Source of the DNA: JACDER01 sp963717765
GTDB lineage: Bacteria; Actinomycetota; Thermoleophilia; Gaiellales; Gaiellaceae
Direction: 5' to 3'
Assembly: GCA_963717765.1 (NCBI GenBank)
Contig: CAVQWX010000001.1
Coordinates: forward strand, 318,276-382,275
Length of the DNA: 64,000 nucleotides
The position numbers and the translations under genes are program-made. Shown here one piece after another: positions 28,646 to 37,309 of the stretch (positions within the stretch are counted from its first letter, which is position 1; each line of letters starts with the position of its first letter). The notes beneath the pieces were generated by a model. It saw nothing but the letters and a program-made list of their open reading frames with translations. It was not told the DNA's origin and ran no database searches.

Positions 28646-29392
28646 GTGATGCGGCGGATCGGCCTGATCGTCCCGAGCTCCAACACGACGATGGAGACCG
28701 AGCTCCCTGAGCTCTTCGGGCGCCGCCCCGAGCGCTTCACGTTTCACTCCTCGCGCGCGCAGTTGGCGCGGGTGACCGCGGAGGAGCTCGACCGGATGGT
28801 GGTGGACTCCGACGCGGCGGCGCAGTCGCTCGCCGACGCGCCGGTCGACGCGATCGGCTACGCCTGTCTCGTCGCGGTCATGGCGCGGGGACCAGGTGCC
28901 CACCGTGACGTCCAGGAGCGGCTCGAGCGCGCACTGCACGAGGCCCCGCGGCAGCCACCGCTGGTCACAAGCGCCGGCGCGCTCGTCGATGCGCTGAACG
29001 CACTGGGCGCGAAGCGCGTCGCCCTGGTCATGCCTTATGCGCCGGCGTTGGCCGACCAGGTGGCGGACTACATCCGGGGCGAGGGCTTCGACGTCGTCGG
29101 CCAGGTCGCGCTGAACGTCGTGGACAACGTCGAGGTCGGGATGATCCCGTCGGAAGCCCTGGTTGCGCACGCACGTTCTCTGCACGCGGAAACGGCCGAG
29201 CTGGACGCCCTCGTCCTCTCGTGCTGCGTTCAGATGCCGAGCCTCGAGGTCGTGGCAACGGTCGAGGAGGAGCTCGGGATCCCGGTCGTCACTGCCGCGA
29301 CGGCGACGGCCAGGTCGCTCCTGCTCGCGCTCGGGCTCGATCCCACCGTGCCGGGCGCGGGCGCCGCGCTGGCCGAGACGGCGCTCGTTTGA
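28646..29392 (+). CDS. nicE: Maleate cis-trans isomerase (NicE-like)
   Basis: GTG at 28646 is immediately followed by ATG at 28649; either may start the 247-248 aa protein. It belongs to the Asp/Glu racemase superfamily. The N-terminus has VPSSNTTMETELPELF, typical of maleate isomerases and arylmalonate decarboxylase relatives. Both catalytic cysteines are present: Cys at about 74 in YACLVAV and Cys at 193/194 in LSCCVQM, close to Cys76 and Cys194 as I recall them for the Nocardia enzyme. The reaction is maleate to fumarate, the last step of the maleamate pathway. It opens the catabolic island and stands alone, with the next promoter after it. Confidence 0.8.
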   Translation: MMRRIGLIVPSSNTTMETELPELFGRRPERFTFHSSRAQLARVTAEELDRMVVDSDAAAQSLADAPVDAIGYACLVAVMARGPGAHRDVQERLERALHEAPRQPPLVTSAGALVDALNALGAKRVALVMPYAPALADQVADYIRGEGFDVVGQVALNVVDNVEVGMIPSEALVAHARSLHAETAELDALVLSCCVQMPSLEVVATVEEELGIPVVTAATATARSLLLALGLDPTVPGAGAALAETALV

Positions 29393-29421
29393 CCGTCTTC
29401 TTCAGGGTCTCCAGAGGCGAC

Positions 29422-29450
29422 TTGACATACTGCATGCAATACGCAATAAG
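29422..29450 (+). promoter_or_regulatory. Putative sigma-70-type promoter with palindromic operator
   Basis: TTGACA at 29422-29427 is followed after 17 bp by AATAAG (29445-29450). Between them, CATACTGCATGCAATAC contains the dyad TGCATGCA, with outer arms related to the GTATxxAAT motif seen at other operon heads. The position fits a promoter for the RidA-to-PEP-protein gene run, with a repressor site inside the spacer. Sequence-based only. Confidence 0.45.
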
Positions 29451-29458
29451 TTCCGGCG

Positions 29459-29875
29459 GTGAAGGAGATGGTCGATCGCAGGGCGCTCGGCTCCGGCCGG
29501 TGGGACACCACCTTCGATAGCCATTTCTCCGACGGCTTCGTCGCCGGGAAGTTCATCTTCGTGTCTGGCCAACTACCGGTCGACGCGTCCGGCGCGCTCG
29601 TCGGTGACGGCGACATCGCGCAGCAGGCGCGGCGCGTGTTCCAGAACATCGCCGACGTGCTCGCGCAGGCCGGCTCCAGCCTCGCCGAGATCGTCCAGCT
29701 GAACCTCTTCCTGCTTGACGTCACCGACATCTCACGGATCGCGCGGGTCAGGCGCGAGCTGTTCGGCGAGCACCGGCCGGCCTCGACGGCAGTGGGTGTG
29801 GCTGCCCTCCTCCTCCCCGGCGCGAGGCTCGAGGTCAACGCGGTCGCCCTTAGGGACGCAAGCGATGGCGCATAG
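29459..29875 (+). CDS. RidA/YjgF-family enamine/imine deaminase
   Basis: About 138 aa. The first codon may be GTG 29459 or ATG 29468; the GAAGGAG stretch sits too close to the ATG to decide. The C-terminal half has the RidA signature layout (LAEIVQLNLFLLDVTDISRI, then RPASTAVGVAALLLPGARLE, with Arg-Pro-Ala-x-T and a C-terminal E-V-N-A-V-A-L). RidA proteins hydrolyse reactive enamine/imine intermediates. In ring-opening of N-heterocycles such a deaminase could release ammonia or quench intermediates. It overlaps the next gene by 11 bp. Confidence 0.75.
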   Translation: MKEMVDRRALGSGRWDTTFDSHFSDGFVAGKFIFVSGQLPVDASGALVGDGDIAQQARRVFQNIADVLAQAGSSLAEIVQLNLFLLDVTDISRIARVRRELFGEHRPASTAVGVAALLLPGARLEVNAVALRDASDGA

Positions 29876-31103
29876 GAGCGAGAGCTGGTTCGTCAGCCCG
29901 TGGAACGACCTCCCGGAGACAACGGGCGGCCTCGCCTTCGCGCCTGACGTCCGGCTGCACGACATCACGTTGCGCGACGGCGAGCAGCAGGCCGGGATCG
30001 AGTTCACGTGCGACGAGAAAGTCGAAATCGCCCGCGAGCTCGCGGCCGCCGGCGTCCAGCGGATCGAGGCCGGGCTGCCGGCGGTCTCACCGGCGGACGA
30101 GGCGGCCGTGCGCGAGATCGTCCAGGCCGACCTCCCGTCGACGATCTTCGCCTTCGCCCGCTGCATGGTCTCGGACGTGGAGCTCGCCGCCGACTGCGGC
30201 GTCGAGGGAATCGTGCTCGAGATCCCCTCCTCGGAGCACATCATCGAGCAGGCCTACGGCTGGCCGGTCGAGCAGGCCGTCCGGCTCTCGATCGAGGCAA
30301 CGCTCGCGGCCAGGGAGGCGGGCCTGTACACGGTCTTCTTCCCGATCGACTCCTCGCGGGCCGAGATGGGCTGGTACCTCGACCTGATCGAGCGCGTGGC
30401 CGCCGAGGGGCACATGGACGCGCTCGCGGTCGTGGATACCTTCGGCGGCGTCGCGCCGCACGCGATCCCGTACTGGATCGGCAAGGTGCGCGAGCGTCTC
30501 GGCGACACGCCGCTGGAGTGCCACTTCCACGACGACTTCGGCATGGCAGTGGCGAACACGGTCATGGGGCTGGCAGCGGGAGCAAACTGCGCGCACACGA
30601 CCGTGACCGGAATCGGCGAGCGCGCCGGCAATTGCGCGCTCGAGGACCTGGTCATGGCGCTCCTCGTTCTGTACGGCGTCGACGTCGGGATCGACACGAG
30701 GCGCTTCACGGAGCTGTCGCAGACGGTCCGGCGCTACGCGCGGCACGACGTGCCGTCGAACCGCGCGATCGTCGGCGACCGGCTCTTCAACGTCGAAAGC
30801 GGGATCATCGCCGGCTGGGTACGGATGTGCGGCGAGGAGTCGCCGACGGAGATCTTCCCGTATCACTGGGACCTGGTCGGCCAGCAACCCGCGCAGGTCG
30901 TCCTCGGCAAGAACAGCGGGCTTCCGAACGTCACGATCTGGCTCGACCGCCTAGGTCTTGAGGCGACCGATGAGGAGCGCGAGCGGCTCCTGGCGCTGGT
31001 CAAGGAGCGCTCGCTCGCGGCGAAGGGCCTGCTGGACGAAACGCATTTCAGGGAGCTTTACGACCATGTCGTGGCACGGCGAGAAGAAAGGGCGGTGGTG
31101 TAG
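29865..31103 (+). CDS. LeuA/homocitrate-synthase-like DRE-TIM metallolyase
   Basis: ATG at 29865 (412 aa) inside the end of the RidA gene. Core motifs of the alpha-isopropylmalate/homocitrate synthase group are visible: DITLRDGEQQAG (catalytic Arg and metal Asp), ECHFHDDFGMAVAN (two metal His) and TGIGERAGN. The C-terminal regulatory LeuA dimer domain is absent, so it is a short, catalytic-type member. These enzymes condense an acyl-CoA with a 2-oxo acid, or in related lyases cleave such products. Its substrate here is unknown: a condensation of glyoxylate or pyruvate, or a lyase step, would both fit. It directly precedes the first molybdenum hydroxylase. Confidence 0.65.
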   Translation: MAHRSESWFVSPWNDLPETTGGLAFAPDVRLHDITLRDGEQQAGIEFTCDEKVEIARELAAAGVQRIEAGLPAVSPADEAAVREIVQADLPSTIFAFARCMVSDVELAADCGVEGIVLEIPSSEHIIEQAYGWPVEQAVRLSIEATLAAREAGLYTVFFPIDSSRAEMGWYLDLIERVAAEGHMDALAVVDTFGGVAPHAIPYWIGKVRERLGDTPLECHFHDDFGMAVANTVMGLAAGANCAHTTVTGIGERAGNCALEDLVMALLVLYGVDVGIDTRRFTELSQTVRRYARHDVPSNRAIVGDRLFNVESGIIAGWVRMCGEESPTEIFPYHWDLVGQQPAQVVLGKNSGLPNVTIWLDRLGLEATDEERERLLALVKERSLAAKGLLDETHFRELYDHVVARREERAVV

Positions 31104-33554
31104 GTGGCGATCGTTGAGGAGGCAGCGGCGACGCAGCCGCTCGTCGGGCAGAGGATCCCGCGGAAGGAGGACGCGCGGCTGCTGACCGGCCGGGCCAAGT
31201 TCCTCGAGGACCTTCGGCCGCCGGGGATGCTCGTCGCCAAGGTCCTGCGCAGCCCGCACGCGCACGCCCGCATCACCCGGCTCGACGTCGAGCGCGCGCG
31301 CTCGATGCCGGGAGTCCACGCCGTCCTGACTGGCGCCGACGTCGCCGGCAAGGTCATCGCCTGGGGCCACCAGACGCAGGGACTTCCCGAGGGCGAGCGA
31401 CTGCCGTTCGCGGTCGACAAGGTCTACTACGAGGGGCAGGAGATCGCCGCCGTTGCCGCCGAGACGAAGTACCAGGCTCTCGACGCGCTCGAGGCGATCG
31501 AGGTCGAGTACGAGCTCCTCCCGCCGGTCGTGGACGTCGAGGACGCCATAAGGCCGGGCGCGCCGCAGGTGATCGAGCACATCGACTACCCGAACGGCAG
31601 CGGGAACATCTTCGACGTCTACCGCGCCCGCATCGGCGACATCGACGCCGCGGAGAAGAAAGCGGCGGCGCACGTCCGCGCGGCGTTCGTCACCAACCGC
31701 CCTCACGGCTCGGCGCTCGAGGTACACGGCTGCGTCGCCGACTACGACCCGAATATCGGGCAACTCCGGATCTGGAGCTCGACCCAGTCCGTCTACCTGC
31801 TGCGCGACCTCCTGTCCGAGTCGCTGCGGATCCCGGCGAACCGCATCCGGGCGATGGCGGTCGACGTCGGCGCCGGGTTCGGCTCGAAGGCCGATCTGTT
31901 CCAGCACGAGGTGATCGCCTCGATCCTCTCGATGATGCTGGCCCGGCCCGTCCAGCTCGTGCTCTCGCGCGCGGACGTCTTCCGGGCGACGACCGCCCGC
32001 TGCAACCAGGTCCGCTACTCCGAGCTATTCGTCGCGGAGGACGGCGAGATCCTCGGCTACCGCGAGCGCATCCATCACAACGCGGGCGCTGTCTCGATGT
32101 GGGGCAACCAGATCCTTGCCCTCGGGACGCACATCGGCCTGTCTGCCTACCCGATCCCGAACGTCCACATCGACGGTTACGCCGTGCACACGAACACGAC
32201 CTCCGGCGGGGCGCTTCGCGCCTTCGGCGTCCCACAGACTGTGTTCGCGCTCGAGTCGCTTGTCGAGATGGCCGCGAACGAGCTTGGGGTCGATCCCGCC
32301 GAGCTGCGCCTGCGCAACGTCCTCCGCGACGAGGACTGCCCGCAGAGGATTCCGATGGGCCACTACATCGACTCGACCAGCATCTCGGAGTGCATCGCGA
32401 AGGCGACCGAGGTGATCGGCTGGGACGAGGGCCGCACGAGCAAGCAGCCGGGCCAGGGCTACGGCATGGCGATCGCTCTCAAGCACACGAGTTGCCGCCA
32501 CCCGTGTGTCGACACCGACCTCTCGTCCGTCCGGCTCAAGGTCGAGACGGACGGGACGATTACCGTCCACTCGAGCGACGTCCCGCATGGCCAGGGCCAC
32601 GAGACGATGCTCTCCCAGATCGTCGGCGACATCCTCGGCGTCCCTTTCGAGAAGATCCAGATCCACTCGTCCGACACCGAGACCAGCCTGTTCGGGCTCG
32701 GCACCTGGGGAAGCCGGAGCGCGGCCGTTCTCGGCGCGGCGACGCAGAAGGCTGCTGAGGAGGTCCGGGAGAAGATGATCAAGGTGGCCGCGCACCTGCT
32801 CGAGGCGAGCCCAGACGACATGGTGGTCGGTAACGACCGGGTGCACGTCGCCGGATCGCCCGACCGTGGCATGGCAATCCCGGAGCTTGCGGGCGTGGCC
32901 GCATTCGCCACGCACGCACTGCCGCCCGACGTCTCTCCCGGCTCGCTCCAGGCGACCGCGACCTACGACACGCCGACGGACATCCTCACGGAGGACAGCT
33001 ACGGGAACATCACCGTCACGTACTCCGGCGCGGCGCACACCGCCAAGGTCGAGGTGGACGTCGAGACGGGCGTCTGGAGGATCGTCGACTACGTGATGGT
33101 GCACGACAGCGGCACGGTCGTGAATCCGCTGATTGTGGACGGCCAACACCAGGGCGGCTTCCTGCACGGCTTCGGGATGGCCTTCGGCGAGGGCGTGATG
33201 TACGACGACGAGGGCCACATGTTGAACCCGAGCTTCGCGACCTACCTGGCGCCATACGCACCCGACATGCCGGACTTGAGCAACCTCCACGAGATCCCGG
33301 CTCCCTCGCGGGTCGTCCCCGGCGGGCGCAAGGGTGCTGGCGAGTCCGCGACCGGCCCTCCGTCACCGGCGATCGCAAACGCCCTCGAGGACGCAATCGG
33401 CATCCGCTTCACGATGCTCCCAATCACGCCCGACCACGTCGTCGCGGCGCTGCGGGAGAAGGAGCGGCGTGGCGTCGACACACTCACGTACCCATTCGAC
33501 GTGGAGTCCGCGCCCGGCCCGCACGCCTGGCCGACGGAGGAGGTGGCCTCGTGA
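31104..33554 (+). CDS. Molybdenum hydroxylase large subunit (set 1)
   Basis: GTG right after the previous TAG; 816 aa, the usual size for xanthine dehydrogenase/CoxL-type subunits. The N-terminal ald-Xan-dh a/b hammerhead domain spans about residues 15-140. Molybdopterin-binding segments include DVGAGFGSKADLF and TTSGGALRAFGVPQ. The active-site Glu is at about 747 in RKGAGESATG. The CODH-specific AYxCSFR loop is absent, so it is not a carbon monoxide dehydrogenase. It probably hydroxylates a ring carbon next to a ring nitrogen using water. The FAD subunit follows with a 4-bp overlap. Substrate not determined. Confidence 0.8.
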   Translation: MAIVEEAAATQPLVGQRIPRKEDARLLTGRAKFLEDLRPPGMLVAKVLRSPHAHARITRLDVERARSMPGVHAVLTGADVAGKVIAWGHQTQGLPEGERLPFAVDKVYYEGQEIAAVAAETKYQALDALEAIEVEYELLPPVVDVEDAIRPGAPQVIEHIDYPNGSGNIFDVYRARIGDIDAAEKKAAAHVRAAFVTNRPHGSALEVHGCVADYDPNIGQLRIWSSTQSVYLLRDLLSESLRIPANRIRAMAVDVGAGFGSKADLFQHEVIASILSMMLARPVQLVLSRADVFRATTARCNQVRYSELFVAEDGEILGYRERIHHNAGAVSMWGNQILALGTHIGLSAYPIPNVHIDGYAVHTNTTSGGALRAFGVPQTVFALESLVEMAANELGVDPAELRLRNVLRDEDCPQRIPMGHYIDSTSISECIAKATEVIGWDEGRTSKQPGQGYGMAIALKHTSCRHPCVDTDLSSVRLKVETDGTITVHSSDVPHGQGHETMLSQIVGDILGVPFEKIQIHSSDTETSLFGLGTWGSRSAAVLGAATQKAAEEVREKMIKVAAHLLEASPDDMVVGNDRVHVAGSPDRGMAIPELAGVAAFATHALPPDVSPGSLQATATYDTPTDILTEDSYGNITVTYSGAAHTAKVEVDVETGVWRIVDYVMVHDSGTVVNPLIVDGQHQGGFLHGFGMAFGEGVMYDDEGHMLNPSFATYLAPYAPDMPDLSNLHEIPAPSRVVPGGRKGAGESATGPPSPAIANALEDAIGIRFTMLPITPDHVVAALREKERRGVDTLTYPFDVESAPGPHAWPTEEVAS

Positions 33555-34423
33555 AGCCGTTCACCTACCTTCGCCCGACGACGGCCGCCGAGGCGGCTGC
33601 CGCGCTCGGCGAGCACGGCGACACGGCCGCGGTCATCGCCGGCGGGCAGACGCTGCTCCTGGCGATGAAGGAGCGCTTGCGAAGCCCATCCGTCCTCGTC
33701 TCGCTCCAGGACGTCGGCGAGGCGCGCGGCATTTCCTATACCGACGACGGCGCGCTCGCGATCGGCGCAGCGACGCCGTACCGCGAGCTCCGGCATGCCG
33801 AGCTGCAGCCGGGCCACGGGATGCTGGCCACGATCGCGAGCGAGGTCGGCGACATCCCGGTGCAGCGGATGGGAACGCCCGGTGGCGCGCTCTGCTTCGC
33901 CGACCCGGTCTTCGACTTCTCGCTCGGCGCGGTCGCCGGCGGCGCCGAGGTCGAGCTCGTCTCCGCCTCGGAGACGAGGACCCTGCCCGCGTCTGAGTTC
34001 CTCCAGGGCTCGTACGCAACGGCGCTCGCCCCCGGCGAAATGCTGAAATCGATCCGCTTCCCCGGCGCGGGCGAGGGAGCGAGGAGCTACTTCCTCAAGC
34101 ACCGCCTGCGCCGCTTCGACCCGGCGATCGTCTCGGTCGCGTGCGTCCTCGATGTCGGCGCCGATGGACGTGTTGCCTCGGCGAGCATCGCCTGCGGCGC
34201 GGTCGGTCCGGTGCCCTTCCGTGCGACTGCGGCCGAGGAGCTCATCACCGGCGAGGAGCTGACGGACGAGCTGGCGCGCGAGGCCGGCGAGCAGACGCTC
34301 GTCGGGCTGCCGCCGACGCTGTCGAACGGCAACGGGCGCTTTTCATCCGACTACAAGCGGGACGTTCTGCCCACGCTCGTCAGACGGGCGCTCCGGGCCG
34401 CGGCCGACGACGGGAGGGAGTGA
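33551..34423 (+). CDS. Molybdenum hydroxylase FAD-binding medium subunit (set 1)
   Basis: GTG at 33551 overlaps the large-subunit stop. This encodes 290 aa of CoxM/XdhB type. FAD phosphate-binding AGGQTLLLAMK sits at about residues 35-45. The second FAD motif near residue 110 (MGTPGGALCFADPVFDF) is a degenerate version of the TIGGNxxxADPxxD consensus. The CO-dehydrogenase flavoprotein C-terminal domain follows. The subunit passes electrons from the iron-sulfur subunit to an acceptor. Four base pairs separate it from the 2Fe-2S gene. Confidence 0.8.
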   Translation: MKPFTYLRPTTAAEAAAALGEHGDTAAVIAGGQTLLLAMKERLRSPSVLVSLQDVGEARGISYTDDGALAIGAATPYRELRHAELQPGHGMLATIASEVGDIPVQRMGTPGGALCFADPVFDFSLGAVAGGAEVELVSASETRTLPASEFLQGSYATALAPGEMLKSIRFPGAGEGARSYFLKHRLRRFDPAIVSVACVLDVGADGRVASASIACGAVGPVPFRATAAEELITGEELTDELAREAGEQTLVGLPPTLSNGNGRFSSDYKRDVLPTLVRRALRAAADDGRE

Positions 34424-34427
34424 CGGT

Positions 34428-34955
34428 ATGGAACGAGTCTCGGTCACGATCAACGGGAACCCCTTCGAGGTCGACATCGACGAGCGGACGCTCCTGATCG
34501 AGCTGCTCCGCGACGAGGCTGGCCTGACCGGGACGCATGCGGGCTGCTGGGAGGCCCGTTGCGGCTGCTGCGCCGTGCTGGTCGACGGCGGCGCCGTCAA
34601 GTCGTGCAACGTGCTTGCGCTCCAGGTCGACGGTTCGGAGATCCTCACCGTAGAGGGCCTCGCCGAGGACGAGCTTACGCCCGTCGACGGCGGCGGCTTC
34701 CTCGAGGCGCGGGAGATCGACCTCGAGTTGCTGCATCCGCTCCAGACCGCCTTCCGCAAGCACGGCGCCGTCCAGTGCGGGTTCTGCACCCCCGGGATGC
34801 TGATGGTGCTGCTCGACTTCCTGCGGCGGCATCCCGACCCAAGTGAGGCAGACGTCCGCGAGGCGATCCGCGGCAACCTCTGCCGCTGCACCGGCTACCA
34901 GAAGATCGTCGAGGCGGCGCTCGAGGCGGCGCCTCAGGTTCAGGCGGCGCGGTGA
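34428..34955 (+). CDS. Molybdenum hydroxylase 2Fe-2S small subunit (set 1)
   Basis: This encodes 175 aa preceded by GGGAGG. The plant-type ferredoxin domain contains GCWEARCGCCAVLVDG with a further Cys downstream. The helical domain has QCGFCTPGM and CRCTGYQ, the second 2Fe-2S site. It is about 20 residues longer than typical CoxS because of an insertion around residues 85-100 (ELTPVDGGGFLEARE). It completes the Mo, FAD and Fe-S trimer and overlaps the GntR start by 4 bp. Confidence 0.85.
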   Translation: MERVSVTINGNPFEVDIDERTLLIELLRDEAGLTGTHAGCWEARCGCCAVLVDGGAVKSCNVLALQVDGSEILTVEGLAEDELTPVDGGGFLEAREIDLELLHPLQTAFRKHGAVQCGFCTPGMLMVLLDFLRRHPDPSEADVREAIRGNLCRCTGYQKIVEAALEAAPQVQAAR

Positions 34956-35602
34956 GCCTCCCGCAAACACCCCTGCTCAAAGTCTCGCTGGTCGACCAGG
35001 TGGTCGAGACCCTCCGCCAGCGCATCGCGGACGGACAGATCACCCCCGGCGAGACCCTCCGCATCGAGTCGCTCGCCCGCGAGTTCGGCATCTCACGGAC
35101 GCCGGTGCGAGAGGCGATCTCCAAGCTCGAGGCGCAGGGCCTCGTCGTTCGGCGCACGGGTTACGCCGCGACCGTCTTCGAGCCGCTCCGGCCGGAGGTA
35201 CTCGAACTGTACGAGATGCGGACGGCGCTCGAGCCGCTGGCAGCGCGGCTTGCCCTGCCGAACGTCACGCTCGAGCTCGTGCACGAGCTCGAGGAGCTTG
35301 TGCGCGCGATGGACAACTTCGAGGCCGCGAACTGGTACACGCTCAACCGGCGCTTCCACCACGCGCTCTACGTCGCATCCGAGCGGCCGTTCCTCGTCTC
35401 GACCATCGACAACCTGATCGCGCGGGCCGACCCATACATCCGTATCTACTTCAAGGCCCACGACCTCGAGCAGACGCAGCAGGACCACCGGCGGATCCTG
35501 GCCGGCGTGCAGCGGGACGACGAGCAGGACCTGAGCGACGCAGTCGCGGGCCACCTGCGCCACGTGATCGACGGGATCCTCGAGGTGATCGAGGAGGACT
35601 GA
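34952..35602 (+). CDS. GntR-family (FCD) transcriptional regulator 1
   Basis: GTG at 34952; 216 aa. The winged HTH is at the N-terminus (ETLRIESLAREFGISRTPVR, then EAISKLEAQGLVVRR). The FCD effector domain follows, with RFHHALY and a metal-type His pattern (D-x-x-R at ~75, H near 130 and 180). FCD regulators sense organic acids or ring-derived metabolites and usually repress their own catabolic operon. It lies inside the first operon, so autoregulation through the GTATAC-like sites is plausible. Confidence 0.85.
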   Translation: MSLPQTPLLKVSLVDQVVETLRQRIADGQITPGETLRIESLAREFGISRTPVREAISKLEAQGLVVRRTGYAATVFEPLRPEVLELYEMRTALEPLAARLALPNVTLELVHELEELVRAMDNFEAANWYTLNRRFHHALYVASERPFLVSTIDNLIARADPYIRIYFKAHDLEQTQQDHRRILAGVQRDDEQDLSDAVAGHLRHVIDGILEVIEED

Positions 35603-36963
35603 TGGGCCGGATCGTCATCACCAACTGCGATGTGATCGACGGGCTCGGCAACCCGCCGAGCCGCGGCATGGACGTCGTCGTCGAGGGCAACCGGATCGCC
35701 CAGGTCGACCCCGCCGGCCGCAACGGCGACGCGCCGGCGGAGACAGATGTCATCCGCATCGACGGCACCGGCAAGACGGTCATGCCGGGCCTGATCGACG
35801 CGCACTGCCACATGACCTACGGCGAGTCGCTGACCCAGGAGGAGCAGGACATCTTCACCAGCGTCGAGGGCCGAACGCTCCGGGCGGCCTGGAACGTGCA
35901 GAAGGTGCTCGCGGCGGGCGTGACCGGCATCTCCCAGCCGGGCGGCAGCTACTTCATCGGCGTCGCGGTGCGCGACGGGATCGAGGCGAAGCGGATCAAC
36001 GGGCCGCGCATGACCTCCGCCGGCCGCTACATCACGACCAGCAACGGCCTGGTCGACTGGTATCCCGACGAGGCCGGCGTAGTCGAGGGCGGCATCGGGA
36101 TCCGCTGCAACACGCTCGACGAGATGATCGCCGAGGTTCGCCGCCAGGTGAAGAACGGCGTTGATTTCATCAAACTCGCGGACAGCCCCTACGGCGAGTA
36201 CCAGTCCTTCCGGGACGAGGAGCTGCAGACGGTCGCCGACCTCGCCCATCAGCTCAAGCGGCGCTGCACGATCCACGCCCGCGGCGACGCCGAGATGAAG
36301 GCCGCGGTCAAGGCCGGCTTCGACTGGGTTATGCACGGAAACGTGATGACCCAGGAGACGGTCGACCTGCTGGCCGAGAGACAGACTCCGCTCGTCCCCA
36401 CCCTCCTCCTGCTCGAGAACTGGGCCGAGCACGGCCACCTGATCGGGGCGCCGCGCTTCATCGCCGAGGCCTGCCGGCGCATGCTCGACCGGACACACAC
36501 GAGCCTGCACATGGCACACGACGCCGGCGTCAGGTTCGTGGTCGGCACCGACACCGGCTTCGCCATGACGCCGTATGGCGAGTTCCACGCGACCGAGCTC
36601 GAGCTGCTGATGAAGTACGCCGGCCTGTCGGAGCTGGAGGCGATCCAGGCGGCGACGTGGAACGCCGGCATTGTCCTCAACCTCGAAGGCGAGGTCGGGG
36701 CAATCCAGCCCGGCAAGCTCGCCGACCTGCTCGTGGTCGACGGCGACCCGAGCGAGGACATCCGCGTGCTCCAGGACCAGAGCCTGATCGAGACGATCGT
36801 GGTCGACGGCGAGATCGCCGAGGTCGACCGGGAGCTCTCGAGCTGGCCGAACGAGCGCTCGCTGACCTACGCGCTGCGGCTGCTGACGCAGCAGGGTATC
36901 CGCGAAGGGCGCCCGCTCGAGGAGCCGTCACCGGCCGTGGTGGGGAACCCGATTGCCGAGTGA
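35602..36963 (+). CDS. Amidohydrolase-superfamily (imidazolonepropionase-type) hydrolase
   Basis: ATG overlaps the GntR TGA; 453 aa. Metal ligands of the amidohydrolase TIM barrel are visible: LIDAHCHM (HxH), DFIKLADS (candidate carboxylated Lys), CTIHARG (His), WVMHGN (His) and GTDTG (Asp). The C-terminus ends in the usual PGKLADLLVVDGDP beta-sandwich closure. Relatives hydrolyse cyclic amides, imides or dipeptides. In this cluster it might open a lactam or hydrolyse an amide from a pyridine derivative, but there is no direct evidence for the substrate. Confidence 0.8.
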   Translation: MGRIVITNCDVIDGLGNPPSRGMDVVVEGNRIAQVDPAGRNGDAPAETDVIRIDGTGKTVMPGLIDAHCHMTYGESLTQEEQDIFTSVEGRTLRAAWNVQKVLAAGVTGISQPGGSYFIGVAVRDGIEAKRINGPRMTSAGRYITTSNGLVDWYPDEAGVVEGGIGIRCNTLDEMIAEVRRQVKNGVDFIKLADSPYGEYQSFRDEELQTVADLAHQLKRRCTIHARGDAEMKAAVKAGFDWVMHGNVMTQETVDLLAERQTPLVPTLLLLENWAEHGHLIGAPRFIAEACRRMLDRTHTSLHMAHDAGVRFVVGTDTGFAMTPYGEFHATELELLMKYAGLSELEAIQAATWNAGIVLNLEGEVGAIQPGKLADLLVVDGDPSEDIRVLQDQSLIETIVVDGEIAEVDRELSSWPNERSLTYALRLLTQQGIREGRPLEEPSPAVVGNPIAE

Positions 36964-37309
36964 AGCACAGATCCGCGCGGCGCTGCACGGGGTTATCGAC
37001 CCCGAGCTTGGCCTCGATGTCGTCTCGCTCGGAATGGTGGGCAAGCTCGCGATCGAAGGAGGCGCCGTCTCGGTCGACCTGCGGCTGACGACGATGAGTT
37101 GCCCGTTCTGGAACCTGTTCGTCGACCAGGTCGAGGCGGCGCTGCGCGAGGTCGACGGCGTCGAACGGGTCAAGGTGCGCTTCGACCGCACGCGTCCGTG
37201 GTCGCCGGAGCGGATGACGCCGGAGGCGAGACGGGAGCTCGAAGCGTTCGGGCTCCTCCCTCCGAGCGTCGCCCGGCCGCTCAAGATCCTGCAGGGAAGC
37301 GACCGATGA
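36953..37309 (+). CDS. MIP18/PaaD-like (DUF59) Fe-S assembly protein
   Basis: TTG start at 36953, overlapping the previous gene by 11 bp; 118 aa. It has the family opening (VIDPELGLDVVSLGMV) and the conserved Cys loop LRLTTMSCPFWN. Such proteins help mature Fe-S enzymes (PaaD for the phenylacetyl-CoA oxygenase, SufT elsewhere). Possible clients here are the two 2Fe-2S subunits or the aconitase-like enzyme. Overlap with the next ATG (ATGA) shows coupling. Confidence 0.75.
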   Translation: MPSEAQIRAALHGVIDPELGLDVVSLGMVGKLAIEGGAVSVDLRLTTMSCPFWNLFVDQVEAALREVDGVERVKVRFDRTRPWSPERMTPEARRELEAFGLLPPSVARPLKILQGSDR